From Spirochaetia bacterium (GTDB taxonomy: Bacteria > Patescibacteriota > Minisyncoccia > UBA6257 > UBA9933), in NCBI GenBank assembly GCA_007279775.1, contig QYPD01000022.1:1-8774 (forward strand): a stretch of 8,774 bases of DNA. The letters are read 5' to 3'. Each line of letters opens with the position of its first letter. Within the stretch, counting starts at the first letter, position 1. Of this stretch, positions 1-5,370 are shown one piece after another. The notes under the pieces are model-generated. The model saw only the letters and a program-made list of their open reading frames with translations, did not search any database and had not been told where the DNA came from. The translations under genes were made by a program, and so were the position numbers.

Positions 1-40
1 AATCAGCTGAAATCAGTATAAATCAGCGGTAATCAATAAT
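1..40. repeat. Four-unit 10-bp AATC repeat array upstream of the ligase gene
   Basis: The first 40 bases divide exactly into four 10-bp units, each starting AATCA: AATCAGCTGA, AATCAGTATA, AATCAGCGGT and AATCAATAAT. The array probably continues beyond the window's left edge. It ends directly at the ATG at 41. The same unit, in the same 10-bp register, recurs inside the following gene at 206-245 and 1211-1290. The function is unknown. No promoter can be recognised in this short leader. Confidence 0.7.
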
Positions 41-1438
41 ATGTTCAACTCATTCAAGATTTCCAAGTTTTTGCTCTATTTGGTTCCGTTAATGGTCGTT
101 CTTGTCACTTCACAAACACTTTTTCCTTTTATCGTCGGAAAATACGTTTATTTTCGGATACTCGTTGATTTGGCTTTTATTTTCTTTTTGTTGGGTCTTT
201 TGTTTAATCAGCAGGAATCGGTTCAAATAGGCGTGAATCAGCGTTTTAAGCAATTAATAAAAAATCCTTTAGTGATAGCGGTTTCGGCCTTTATTTTTTT
301 CTTTTTGTTGGCGTGTTTGTTCGGTTTTGACCCGCAATATTCTTTTTGGTCTAATTTTGAAAGGGGAGAAGGAGGCCTACAACTTCTTCATTTTTACGTT
401 TTTTTCGCGCTTCTGGCGCTCCTTTTTAGGGAAGAAAAAGACTGGCAAAAAATATTTACAATGACGATTGTTGGAGGATTGGGAATGGCTTTTTATGGGT
501 TGCTTGCCGGTTGGGGAGCGGAAGGTTTTATAGGTCCCAAGTTCGGCGACCCCGATTTCCGTTTTTACGGCTCCATAGGCAATCCGGCTTACGTGGCGGC
601 ATACGCGATTTTTATGCTTTTTTATTCAGCGTATCTTTTAATTTCAAAATATAAAGATAAATTACTTTCCTTCGGCGCAATTGTTTTATGGCTGTTAATG
701 GTCGTGTTTTTGGTTGTGTTTTTTGCCGCCGCCACCAGAGGCGCTTTTGTCGGACTTATTGCCGCGGTTCTCGCTTTTATCTCTTATTTGGCTTTTTCTT
801 CAAAGCGTTGGCGGAAATGGCTTATTTCCGGCGCCGCGATTTTAATTCTTTTAGTTGTTTTATCGATCCAATTTAAAAATGTGCCCTTAATAAAATCATC
901 TCCGGTTTTTTCCAGAATTCTTGATATTTCTTTCACGACAAAGACCTTTGAAGATAGAATGACGATATGGAAAATGGCTTTTGACGGTTGGAAAGAACGG
1001 CCGATTTTGGGTTGGGGACCGGAAAATTTTATTCAGGTCTTTGACCGCGATTTTAATATTAAATATTTTAAACCGGCTGAAGGTTTTGGCGCTTGGTTTG
1101 ACAGGGCTCACAGTATCTATCTTGATTATTTGGTTGAAACCGGAATTTTAGGTCTGTTAAGTTATCTGGGCATATTTATTGTTTTTTATTGGCAACTCCT
1201 ATGGAGTTCGCGGATAAATACGGATAAAGAACAGATTTATACTGATAAAAAATCCGTATCAATCAGCCAAAATCCGTATAAATCAGTGTTGGTCAAAGGA
1301 TTATTATTTGCCATTCCCATAGCGTATCTTGTGCAGGGTATAGTTTTGTTTGACGTCTCGCCGATTTATTTGAATCTTTTTTTGCTTTTCGGATTCGCCG
1401 TGTATAAATTCACAAATAATCATAGTTTAAAGGTTTAG
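41..1438 (+). CDS. O-antigen ligase / Wzy_C family polytopic membrane protein
   Basis: This is a 465-residue, very hydrophobic inner-membrane protein with about ten or more predicted membrane segments. It probably ligates or polymerises lipid-linked glycan on the outer face of the membrane. Features in order: a hydrophobic N-terminus (about 10-55); the motif SFWSNFERGEGG at 101-112; YGSIGNPAYVAAY at 176-188; an ATRGAF arginine motif at 231-236; WKERPILGWGPENF at 317-330; and RAHSIYLDYLVETG at 355-368. R233 and H357 are in positions comparable to the conserved Arg and His of WaaL/Wzy_C proteins. ATG 41 is the first start after an in-frame TGA at 8-10. Residues 56-69 and 391-416 are encoded by 10-bp repeat arrays lying in loops. 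CPR homologues often continue into a C-terminal TPR region; here that region appears as the separate gene at 1919. The family is secure, but whether it is a ligase, a polymerase or a protein-glycosylating enzyme is not. Confidence 0.9.
   Translation: MFNSFKISKFLLYLVPLMVVLVTSQTLFPFIVGKYVYFRILVDLAFIFFLLGLLFNQQESVQIGVNQRFKQLIKNPLVIAVSAFIFFFLLACLFGFDPQYSFWSNFERGEGGLQLLHFYVFFALLALLFREEKDWQKIFTMTIVGGLGMAFYGLLAGWGAEGFIGPKFGDPDFRFYGSIGNPAYVAAYAIFMLFYSAYLLISKYKDKLLSFGAIVLWLLMVVFLVVFFAAATRGAFVGLIAAVLAFISYLAFSSKRWRKWLISGAAILILLVVLSIQFKNVPLIKSSPVFSRILDISFTTKTFEDRMTIWKMAFDGWKERPILGWGPENFIQVFDRDFNIKYFKPAEGFGAWFDRAHSIYLDYLVETGILGLLSYLGIFIVFYWQLLWSSRINTDKEQIYTDKKSVSISQNPYKSVLVKGLLFAIPIAYLVQGIVLFDVSPIYLNLFLLFGFAVYKFTNNHSLKV
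206..245. repeat. Degenerate 10-bp repeat array inside the ligase gene
   Basis: Four consecutive 10-bp units keep the same phase: AATCAGCAGG, AATCGGTTCA, AATAGGCGTG and AATCAGCGTT. They resemble the arrays at 1-40 and 1211-1290 but are more diverged. In frame they encode residues 56-69 of the ligase (NQQESVQIGVNQRF), a polar loop between two hydrophobic segments. The regular spacing favours an old repeat insertion, but chance resemblance cannot be excluded by eye. Confidence 0.45.
1211..1290. repeat. 80-bp head-to-head inverted array of 10-bp AATC units
   Basis: The right half (1251-1290) is four units: AATCCGTATC, AATCAGCCAA, AATCCGTATA and AATCAGTGTT. The left half (1211-1250) holds similar units on the opposite strand, giving an imperfect palindrome; for example 1231-1246 pairs well with 1271-1287. 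The array starts at codon 391 of the ligase and stays open, encoding a polar stretch rich in D, K, S and Q (391-416) between two membrane segments. It looks like a mobile or expandable repeat tolerated in a loop. Confidence 0.75.
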
Positions 1439-1440
1439 CG

Positions 1441-1470
1441 GCTAGTATGGGTATGGGTTTAGTTATATGG
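1441..1470. repeat. Left flanking motif of the four-helix-bundle cassette (inverted partner at 1882-1909)
   Basis: Motif A, GCTAGTATGGG (1441-1451), is the exact reverse complement of 1882-1892. Motif B, TGGGTTTAGTTATATGG (1454-1470), nearly matches the reverse complement of 1895-1909. Both copies lie at the borders of the four-helix-bundle gene, and its start codon falls inside the left B motif. The order is A-B on the left and A'-B' on the right, so this is not a simple nested terminal inverted repeat. It looks more like opposite-strand pieces of an A-B-A-B array. Confidence 0.65.
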
Positions 1471-1913
1471 TTAATAATAAAATAAAAAGTTTTACCGATT
1501 TAAATGTTTATCAAAATACCTATAAGGCATCTTTAAGGGTTGCAAATGAGATTTTGCCAAAATTGCCGTCCCGAGAGAAATTTGATTTATCAGATCAATT
1601 AAGCCGTTCTTCTAAAGCGGTTCCTCGTTTAATCGCGGAAGGATACGCCAAAAAACATCAAAAAGCGGGATTTCAAAAATATTTAGACGACGCATTGGCT
1701 GAATGTAATGAAACTATCGTAAGCTTGTCGCACTGCCGCGACATTTATAAATTGAACGAGGAATTATGCGATGAATTAATTAATATCTATGACATATCGG
1801 CAAGGCAAATTTATAAATTAGCCGAAGCTTGGGATAAATTTAAAAATAGTCGTAGATCGTCAAACCAAGACAATAACGAAGCCCATACTAGCGGCCATAA
1901 CCAAACCCATTAA
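1467..1913 (+). CDS. Four-helix-bundle protein (23S rRNA intervening-sequence / S23 family)
   Basis: This 148-residue protein has the features of the IVP/S23 four-helix-bundle family: an N-terminal FTDLNVYQ, then SDQLSRSSKAVPRLIAEGYAKK (split here: SDQLSRSSKAVP at 42-53, then RLIAEGY), followed by helices rich in A, E, L and K. The family is named after open reading frames inside intervening sequences of some 23S rRNA genes. It also occurs free-standing, and its molecular role is unclear. The gene sits 28 nt after the ligase stop and 5 nt before the TPR gene. The last 17 or so residues, rich in S, N, H and Q, are encoded by the right flanking repeat and are probably not part of the fold. The ATG at 1467 is preceded by no Shine-Dalgarno sequence. 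The gene looks inserted between two halves of an ancestral ligase-TPR gene. Confidence 0.85.
   Translation: MVNNKIKSFTDLNVYQNTYKASLRVANEILPKLPSREKFDLSDQLSRSSKAVPRLIAEGYAKKHQKAGFQKYLDDALAECNETIVSLSHCRDIYKLNEELCDELINIYDISARQIYKLAEAWDKFKNSRRSSNQDNNEAHTSGHNQTH
1882..1909. repeat. Right flanking motif of the four-helix-bundle cassette
   Basis: CCCATACTAGC at 1882-1892 is a perfect 11-nt inverted copy of 1441-1451. CCATAACCAAACCCA at 1895-1909 is an imperfect inverted copy of 1454-1470. The motif is translated as the C-terminal tail of the four-helix-bundle protein. The pair of motifs encloses about 470 bp and marks the likely boundaries of the inserted unit. Confidence 0.65.
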
Positions 1914-1918
1914 TAATT

Positions 1919-2515
1919 ATGTACAAATTACTGTTAAAACAATTCATCATAGTCGCGCTTATTATTCTCGCAATTCTTTCCATTGTTTTCGGAGCGGTTT
2001 TGCCGTGGATGAAATCAAGCTTGTACATTACCGCTTTAATTGGCGTGCGTTCGGGGAAAACACAAACGTTGGACAATTTTAAGGCGGAATTTAATCGCCC
2101 CTTGGATTTTTATTCGCCTATCGGCGATGAGGAGATTGTGAAATTCTTGGGAAGCGATGTAATTAGTTCGGCAATCGTTCAAAATAAACAAAGTCCTCAA
2201 ATAAAGCAGTTAGTTCAATTATTGGCGGATTACATCGCCCCCCATCTTTTATTGGATGACACAAGGCATATTCTCATTGGAGCGCAGTTGTACACGATGC
2301 TTTGGCAGGTTTCCGGTGATGAAAACAGTTTTCAAAAATCAGAGTTTTATTATAAAAAAGCATATGAAATTGGGCCGAAACTGCCGCCTGTATTATACGG
2401 GATGCTTGATTTGTATAGATTAAAAGGTGACGAAGTAAACGCGGAAAAAATCCGCGGAGAAATTTTGAAATATTGGCCGGATGACGAGAGCGTAAAGACG
2501 ATATTAAAGCAGTAA
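1919..2515 (+). CDS. Membrane-anchored TPR-like protein, probable detached C-terminal half of the O-antigen ligase
   Basis: The product has 198 residues. An N-terminal membrane segment (about 7-30, rich in I, L, V and A) is followed by a soluble region. Residues 60-80 (PLDFYSPIGDEEIVKFLG) resemble the stretch that, as I recall from long CPR O-antigen ligases, links the last membrane helix to the TPR domain. Residues 118-190 form about two TPR-like helical hairpins (FYYKKAYEIGPKLPPVLYG, then DLYRLKGDEVNAEKI). It probably acts at the outer membrane face as a protein-protein scaffold for the ligase. The gene is in the same modulo-3 frame as the ligase gene. No Shine-Dalgarno precedes ATG 1919; the upstream bases are TTAATAATT. 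The TPR call is moderate. The split-gene interpretation is inference. Confidence 0.65.
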   Translation: MYKLLLKQFIIVALIILAILSIVFGAVLPWMKSSLYITALIGVRSGKTQTLDNFKAEFNRPLDFYSPIGDEEIVKFLGSDVISSAIVQNKQSPQIKQLVQLLADYIAPHLLLDDTRHILIGAQLYTMLWQVSGDENSFQKSEFYYKKAYEIGPKLPPVLYGMLDLYRLKGDEVNAEKIRGEILKYWPDDESVKTILKQ

Positions 2516-2522
2516 AAATTGG

Positions 2523-2550
2523 TTGACAATAGATAACTATCGTATATACT
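2523..2550 (+). promoter_or_regulatory. Consensus-like sigma-70 promoter of the toxin-antitoxin operon
   Basis: A perfect -35 box TTGACA (2523-2528) is followed by 16 bp and then TATACT (2545-2550); TATATA at 2543-2548 is an alternative -10. The predicted transcription start is about 2557, just before the antitoxin ATG at 2559. The transcript should therefore have a leader of 0-2 nt. It starts 7 bp after the TAA of the preceding gene. Confidence 0.75.
2532..2541. promoter_or_regulatory. Possible antitoxin operator palindrome in the promoter spacer
   Basis: GATAACTATC is palindromic at eight of ten positions and lies between the -35 and -10 boxes. A partial GATAT-like half repeat follows at about 2554-2558. 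RelB/DinJ-type ribbon-helix-helix antitoxins usually repress their own promoter through short palindromes placed like this. Assignment is by position and symmetry only. Confidence 0.3.
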
Positions 2551-2558
2551 TTAGATAT

Positions 2559-2837
2559 ATGCCTAAAATAGTAATAAGTGTAAAAACCGATAAAGAAGTA
2601 AAGGAAAATGTTCAAAAGATTGCCGAGGAAATTGGCATTTCTTTAAGCGACGTGATAAACGCTTCTTTGAGAAATTTTATCAGAACCCGCGAGGTGCGTT
2701 TTTCTGATATTCCACAAATAATCCCTGAATTTGAAAAATTTTTAGGCATTGCGGAGAAGGACATAAAAAATAAGAAAAATTTATCACCCGTTTTTAAGTC
2801 GGCGGAAGAAATGAGAGAATATCTTAGCTTGTTATGA
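2559..2837 (+). CDS. RelB/DinJ-family ribbon-helix-helix antitoxin
   Basis: The product has 92 residues when started at ATG 2559. The reading frame stays open back to a TTG at 2523, but that triplet is the -35 box, so the longer start is rejected. The N-terminal strand PKIVISVKTD (2-11), helix 1 (about 12-25) and GISLSDVINASLRNFI (26-41) fit a ribbon-helix-helix DNA-binding fold. The C-terminal segment (SPVFKSAEEMREYL, 76-89) is typical of the toxin-wrapping region. It should neutralise the downstream toxin and repress the shared promoter. Its TGA overlaps the toxin ATG (ATGA), indicating translational coupling. Confidence 0.85.
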   Translation: MPKIVISVKTDKEVKENVQKIAEEIGISLSDVINASLRNFIRTREVRFSDIPQIIPEFEKFLGIAEKDIKNKKNLSPVFKSAEEMREYLSLL

Positions 2838-3094
2838 AAATAAGATTTCATAGAAATTTTGAAAAGCAGTACAAAAAACTTAGAACTAACGAGAAAGAAA
2901 AAGTAAAAGAGCGATTAGCTTTATTTATTCAGGACGAGTTTAATCCGATTTTAAATAACCACCCGCTTAGAGGAAAACATTTGAGCTATCGGAGCATTAA
3001 TATCGCCGGTGATATTAGGTCAATTTATAAGCGAATATCTTTTGATATAATCATATTCGTTGCCATTGATACGCATAGTAATTTGTATAGATGA
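2834..3094 (+). CDS. YafQ/RelE-family mRNA-interferase toxin
   Basis: This 86-residue protein has the compact RelE/ParE fold pattern: an N-terminal strand and helix (FHRNFEKQYKKL, 5-16), NHPLRGKHLSYRSINI at 42-57, GDIRSIY at 59-65 and a terminal THSNLYR at 80-86. D60, R62 and H81 match positions conserved in YafQ-type ribosome-dependent endoribonucleases; H43 fits the upstream HPL motif. Against E. coli YafQ, recalled rather than aligned by software, the H63 position is Asn (N56) and the W68 position is Ile (I61), so activity may be altered. The start overlaps the antitoxin stop by 4 nt, and the stop overlaps the next gene's ATG by 4 nt. Confidence 0.85.
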   Translation: MKIRFHRNFEKQYKKLRTNEKEKVKERLALFIQDEFNPILNNHPLRGKHLSYRSINIAGDIRSIYKRISFDIIIFVAIDTHSNLYR

Positions 3095-3945
3095 AAATTT
3101 CACTTAGCGTCATAATTTTAACTTATAACGAAGAATTAAATCTTGAAAAGTGCCTTAAAAGCGTTGCCGGTTTGACAACCGAAGTCTTTATCGTTGACTC
3201 TTATTCTAAAGATAAAACTTTGGAAATTGCCAAAAAATACGGCGCTAAAATTGTTAAACATCCGTTTGAAAATCAGGCGAAACAATTTAATTGGGCGCTT
3301 GATAACTTAAAAATAAAAACAGAATGGATTTTGCGCTTGGACGCCGATGAATATTTGGCAGACGAACTCAAACACGAAATAACTGAAACACTAAAAAACG
3401 CGCCGGACGGCGTAAGTGGTTATTATATAAAAAGGAGGGTTTGTTTTATGGGCCGGTGGATGAAACATGGCGGTTATTATCCTGCTTGGTTTTTAAGGCT
3501 TTTTAGGTATGGTAAGGCTCGTTATGAAGAAAGAGAGGTTGACGAGCACGCGGTTCTTTTAGATGGCCAAGCTTCGCGTTTAAAAAATGATTTTGTTGAT
3601 GAAAATAGGCAGAAACTGGAATGGTGGATTGGAAAACAAAACAATCATTCATCAAGAGAGGTTTCGGCGATATTGCGGGAGAAGGAAATAAGAAATAAAA
3701 TTAGAGTATCGCCGTCTTTTTTTGGAAATCAGGCTGAACGGAAGCGATGGTTGAAAGAAAAAGTTTTTATGAAATCGCCGATGTTTTTCCGCGCTTTGCT
3801 TTATTTCATTTACCGTTATTTTTTCCGGCTGGGATTTTTAGACGGCAAAGAAGGTTTGATATTTCACTTTTTAAGCGCGATGTGGTATCGTTTTATTATT
3901 GACGCGAAGCTTTACGAGGCGTATAAAATACGAAGAAATAATTAA
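3091..3945 (+). CDS. GT2-family glycosyltransferase (WaaE/KdtX-like)
   Basis: This 284-residue GT-A glycosyltransferase probably transfers a sugar from a nucleotide donor onto a lipid-linked glycan at the cytoplasmic face. It opens with LSVIILTYNEE (5-15). D36 lies in IVDSYSKD, and the metal-binding DxD is in RLDADEY (82-88). Residues 134-186 (FLRLFRYG, then WWIGKQNNH) match the pattern of WaaE/colanic-acid-type transferases. The C-terminus (about 226-275) is aromatic and basic, suggesting membrane association. Its ATG overlaps the toxin's TGA by 4 nt, so translation and transcription are probably coupled to the toxin-antitoxin operon. An AGGAGG at 3433-3438 before an in-frame Met (3448) is probably just Arg-Arg coding. 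Donor and acceptor are unknown. Confidence 0.9.
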   Translation: MKISLSVIILTYNEELNLEKCLKSVAGLTTEVFIVDSYSKDKTLEIAKKYGAKIVKHPFENQAKQFNWALDNLKIKTEWILRLDADEYLADELKHEITETLKNAPDGVSGYYIKRRVCFMGRWMKHGGYYPAWFLRLFRYGKARYEEREVDEHAVLLDGQASRLKNDFVDENRQKLEWWIGKQNNHSSREVSAILREKEIRNKIRVSPSFFGNQAERKRWLKEKVFMKSPMFFRALLYFIYRYFFRLGFLDGKEGLIFHFLSAMWYRFIIDAKLYEAYKIRRNN

Positions 3946-3950
3946 TTATT

Positions 3951-4910
3951 ATGGATAATATCAAAGTTTTAGTTGTCGGTGGGGCCGGCTATATCGGCGG
4001 AGCGGTAACGGATTTTCTCGCAAAGAGAAATATACCGTTTACGGTTTATGATAATTTGCTTTACGAGCAGCACTATTTAAAGCCGGTTGATTTTGTATAC
4101 GGCGATATCCGTGACACCGAAAAACTGAAAAAATTGTTAAAAGATTACACTCATGTGATTTGGTTGGCGGCCATTGTGGGAGACGCCGCTTGTCAGGTTC
4201 GTCCCGAGCTGACAGTTACCATAAACCAAGAATCAGTCCGTTGGCTGGCGGAAAATTACGACGGCAGAATTGTTTTTGCTTCAACCTGTTCGGTGTATGG
4301 TAAAAACGAAGGCGAATTGGATGAAAACTCGCAATTAAATCCGCTTTCCCTTTATGCCGAAACAAAAAGAGAAGCGGAAAAGATTTTAGCAAATAAAAAC
4401 GCTTTAATTTTTCGATTAGGTACGGTTTTCGGGGTCTCTGACTCTTATTCCCGGTTGCGAATGGATTTAGTTGTTAATTATATGACCGCGAGTGCTGTAA
4501 CTAAAGGAAAATTATCGGTTTTTGGAGGAACTCAATGGCGTCCCTTAATCCATGTTTTAAATGTGGCCGAGGCGATGGCGTATAATGTTGATAAATCGTT
4601 GAAAGGAATATACAACTTATCAACGGTTAACTATCAGATAAAAGATTTGGCAAAGGAAGTTTCAGAAATTACCGGCTGTAAAATTGAATATACGCCTCAA
4701 GAATTTGAAGACCAAAGGAATTATCACGTAAGCGTTAAAAAAGCGGAAAATGCCGGCTTGTTAAATTTCGAAAAGGTATTCACTGTCTCGGACGGCGTAA
4801 AACAAATTTATGATTTGGTAAGTTCGGGTCGCGTAAAATACATTGAAAACGACGTTTATTCAAATGAAAAGCACATAACTAATTTAAATAATAATGGAAA
4901 ATTTAATTAA
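3951..4910 (+). CDS. NAD-dependent epimerase/dehydratase-family extended SDR
   Basis: This 319-residue extended short-chain dehydrogenase probably acts on a nucleotide sugar. The Rossmann motif G10-G-A-G13-Y-I-G16 and the acidic D34 after strand 2 (VYDN) indicate NAD(H). The catalytic pair is Y135-A-E-T-K139, with Ser/Thr in ASTCSVYG (110-117). Where RmlB-type 4,6-dehydratases carry Thr-Asp-Glu, this protein has Thr-Cys-Ser, so it is unlikely to be a 4,6-dehydratase and is more likely an epimerase or reductase. WLAAIVGDAACQVRPELT (71-88) is a subfamily signature I recognise, but I cannot tie it to one reaction. It starts 5 nt after the GT2 stop and overlaps the cupin gene by 17 nt. Confidence 0.85.
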   Translation: MDNIKVLVVGGAGYIGGAVTDFLAKRNIPFTVYDNLLYEQHYLKPVDFVYGDIRDTEKLKKLLKDYTHVIWLAAIVGDAACQVRPELTVTINQESVRWLAENYDGRIVFASTCSVYGKNEGELDENSQLNPLSLYAETKREAEKILANKNALIFRLGTVFGVSDSYSRLRMDLVVNYMTASAVTKGKLSVFGGTQWRPLIHVLNVAEAMAYNVDKSLKGIYNLSTVNYQIKDLAKEVSEITGCKIEYTPQEFEDQRNYHVSVKKAENAGLLNFEKVFTVSDGVKQIYDLVSSGRVKYIENDVYSNEKHITNLNNNGKFN

Positions 4911-5355
4911 AAAAGAACCGACATTGATAAAAGGGGGATTTGCGATTGACGATCGCGGGATGCTTACCTTTGCCAATGATTTTGACTTCAGCGGCGTAAA
5001 ACGGTTTTATATGGTGGAAAATTTTTCCCCGGAAACAATACGCGCTTTTCATGGCCATAAAAATGAGGCGAAATATGTTTTTGTGGTTTCCGGTTCGGCG
5101 ATTGTCGCGGCCGTGGAAATGGACCATCATGAAACTCCAAACAAAAACAACAAAATGCATCGTTTCGTGCTTTCAGCTAGAAATCCCGGAATACTTTTTA
5201 TTCCGTCCGGCTTTGCCAATGGCTTTCGGCCATTGGAACAAGGCACAAAAATAATGTTTTATTCAACCTCAACGCTTGAAGAATCAAAGGACGATGATTA
5301 CCGTTTTCCGCATAATTATTGGGGTATGAATATTTGGTCGGTCGAAAATCGTTAA
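4894..5355 (+). CDS. RmlC/FdtA-like cupin sugar epimerase or isomerase
   Basis: This 153-residue single cupin resembles the dTDP-4-dehydrorhamnose 3,5-epimerase and FdtA/QdtA 3,4-ketoisomerase group. IDDRGMLTFAND (18-29) precedes the barrel. R50-A-F-H53-G-H55-K56 carries the candidate catalytic His. KYVFVVSGSAIVAAVEMD (60-77) and FIPSGFANGFRPL complete the barrel, and the C-terminal DDDYRFPHNYWGMNIWSVENR segment resembles the RmlC tail (divided at DDDYRFPH and NYWGMNIW). It probably inverts or isomerises a keto-sugar intermediate made by neighbouring enzymes. It overlaps the upstream SDR by 17 nt and ends 15 nt before the reductase. Epimerase versus isomerase cannot be settled from sequence alone. 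Confidence 0.8.
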   Translation: MENLIKKEPTLIKGGFAIDDRGMLTFANDFDFSGVKRFYMVENFSPETIRAFHGHKNEAKYVFVVSGSAIVAAVEMDHHETPNKNNKMHRFVLSARNPGILFIPSGFANGFRPLEQGTKIMFYSTSTLEESKDDDYRFPHNYWGMNIWSVENR

Positions 5356-5370
5356 TTTTAAATTAAACGG

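Noticed and set aside
896..1111. Minus-strand open frame of 71 codons
   Set aside because: It is antisense to the conserved Wzy_C core of the ligase and is a shadow frame.
1..1290. 10-bp AATC arrays as a CRISPR array
   Set aside because: The units are too short, contiguous without spacers, and lie partly inside a coding sequence; no cas gene is present.
1467..1913. Four-helix-bundle gene as an Avd-type accessory protein of a diversity-generating retroelement
   Set aside because: Avd shares this fold, but no reverse transcriptase, template repeat or variable repeat is seen in the window.
2523..2558. Upstream-extended antitoxin start at TTG 2523
   Set aside because: The TTG is the first part of the -35 box TTGACA, and the extra residues do not resemble a ribbon-helix-helix N-terminus; ATG 2559 fits the family.
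2274..2615. 113-codon minus-strand open frame
   Set aside because: It spans the end of the TPR gene, the toxin-antitoxin promoter and the antitoxin start, and its translation has no recognisable family pattern. The plus-strand genes explain the region.
3433..3450. AGGAGG nine bases before an in-frame ATG inside the GT2 gene, a possible internal start
   Set aside because: The hexamer is simply Arg-Arg coding. A product from here would lack the nucleotide-binding and DxD half, and neighbouring genes do not use Shine-Dalgarno motifs.
4903..5160. Minus-strand open frame of 85 codons
   Set aside because: It lies antisense within the cupin gene, whose motifs are clear. No family features are seen in the antisense product.
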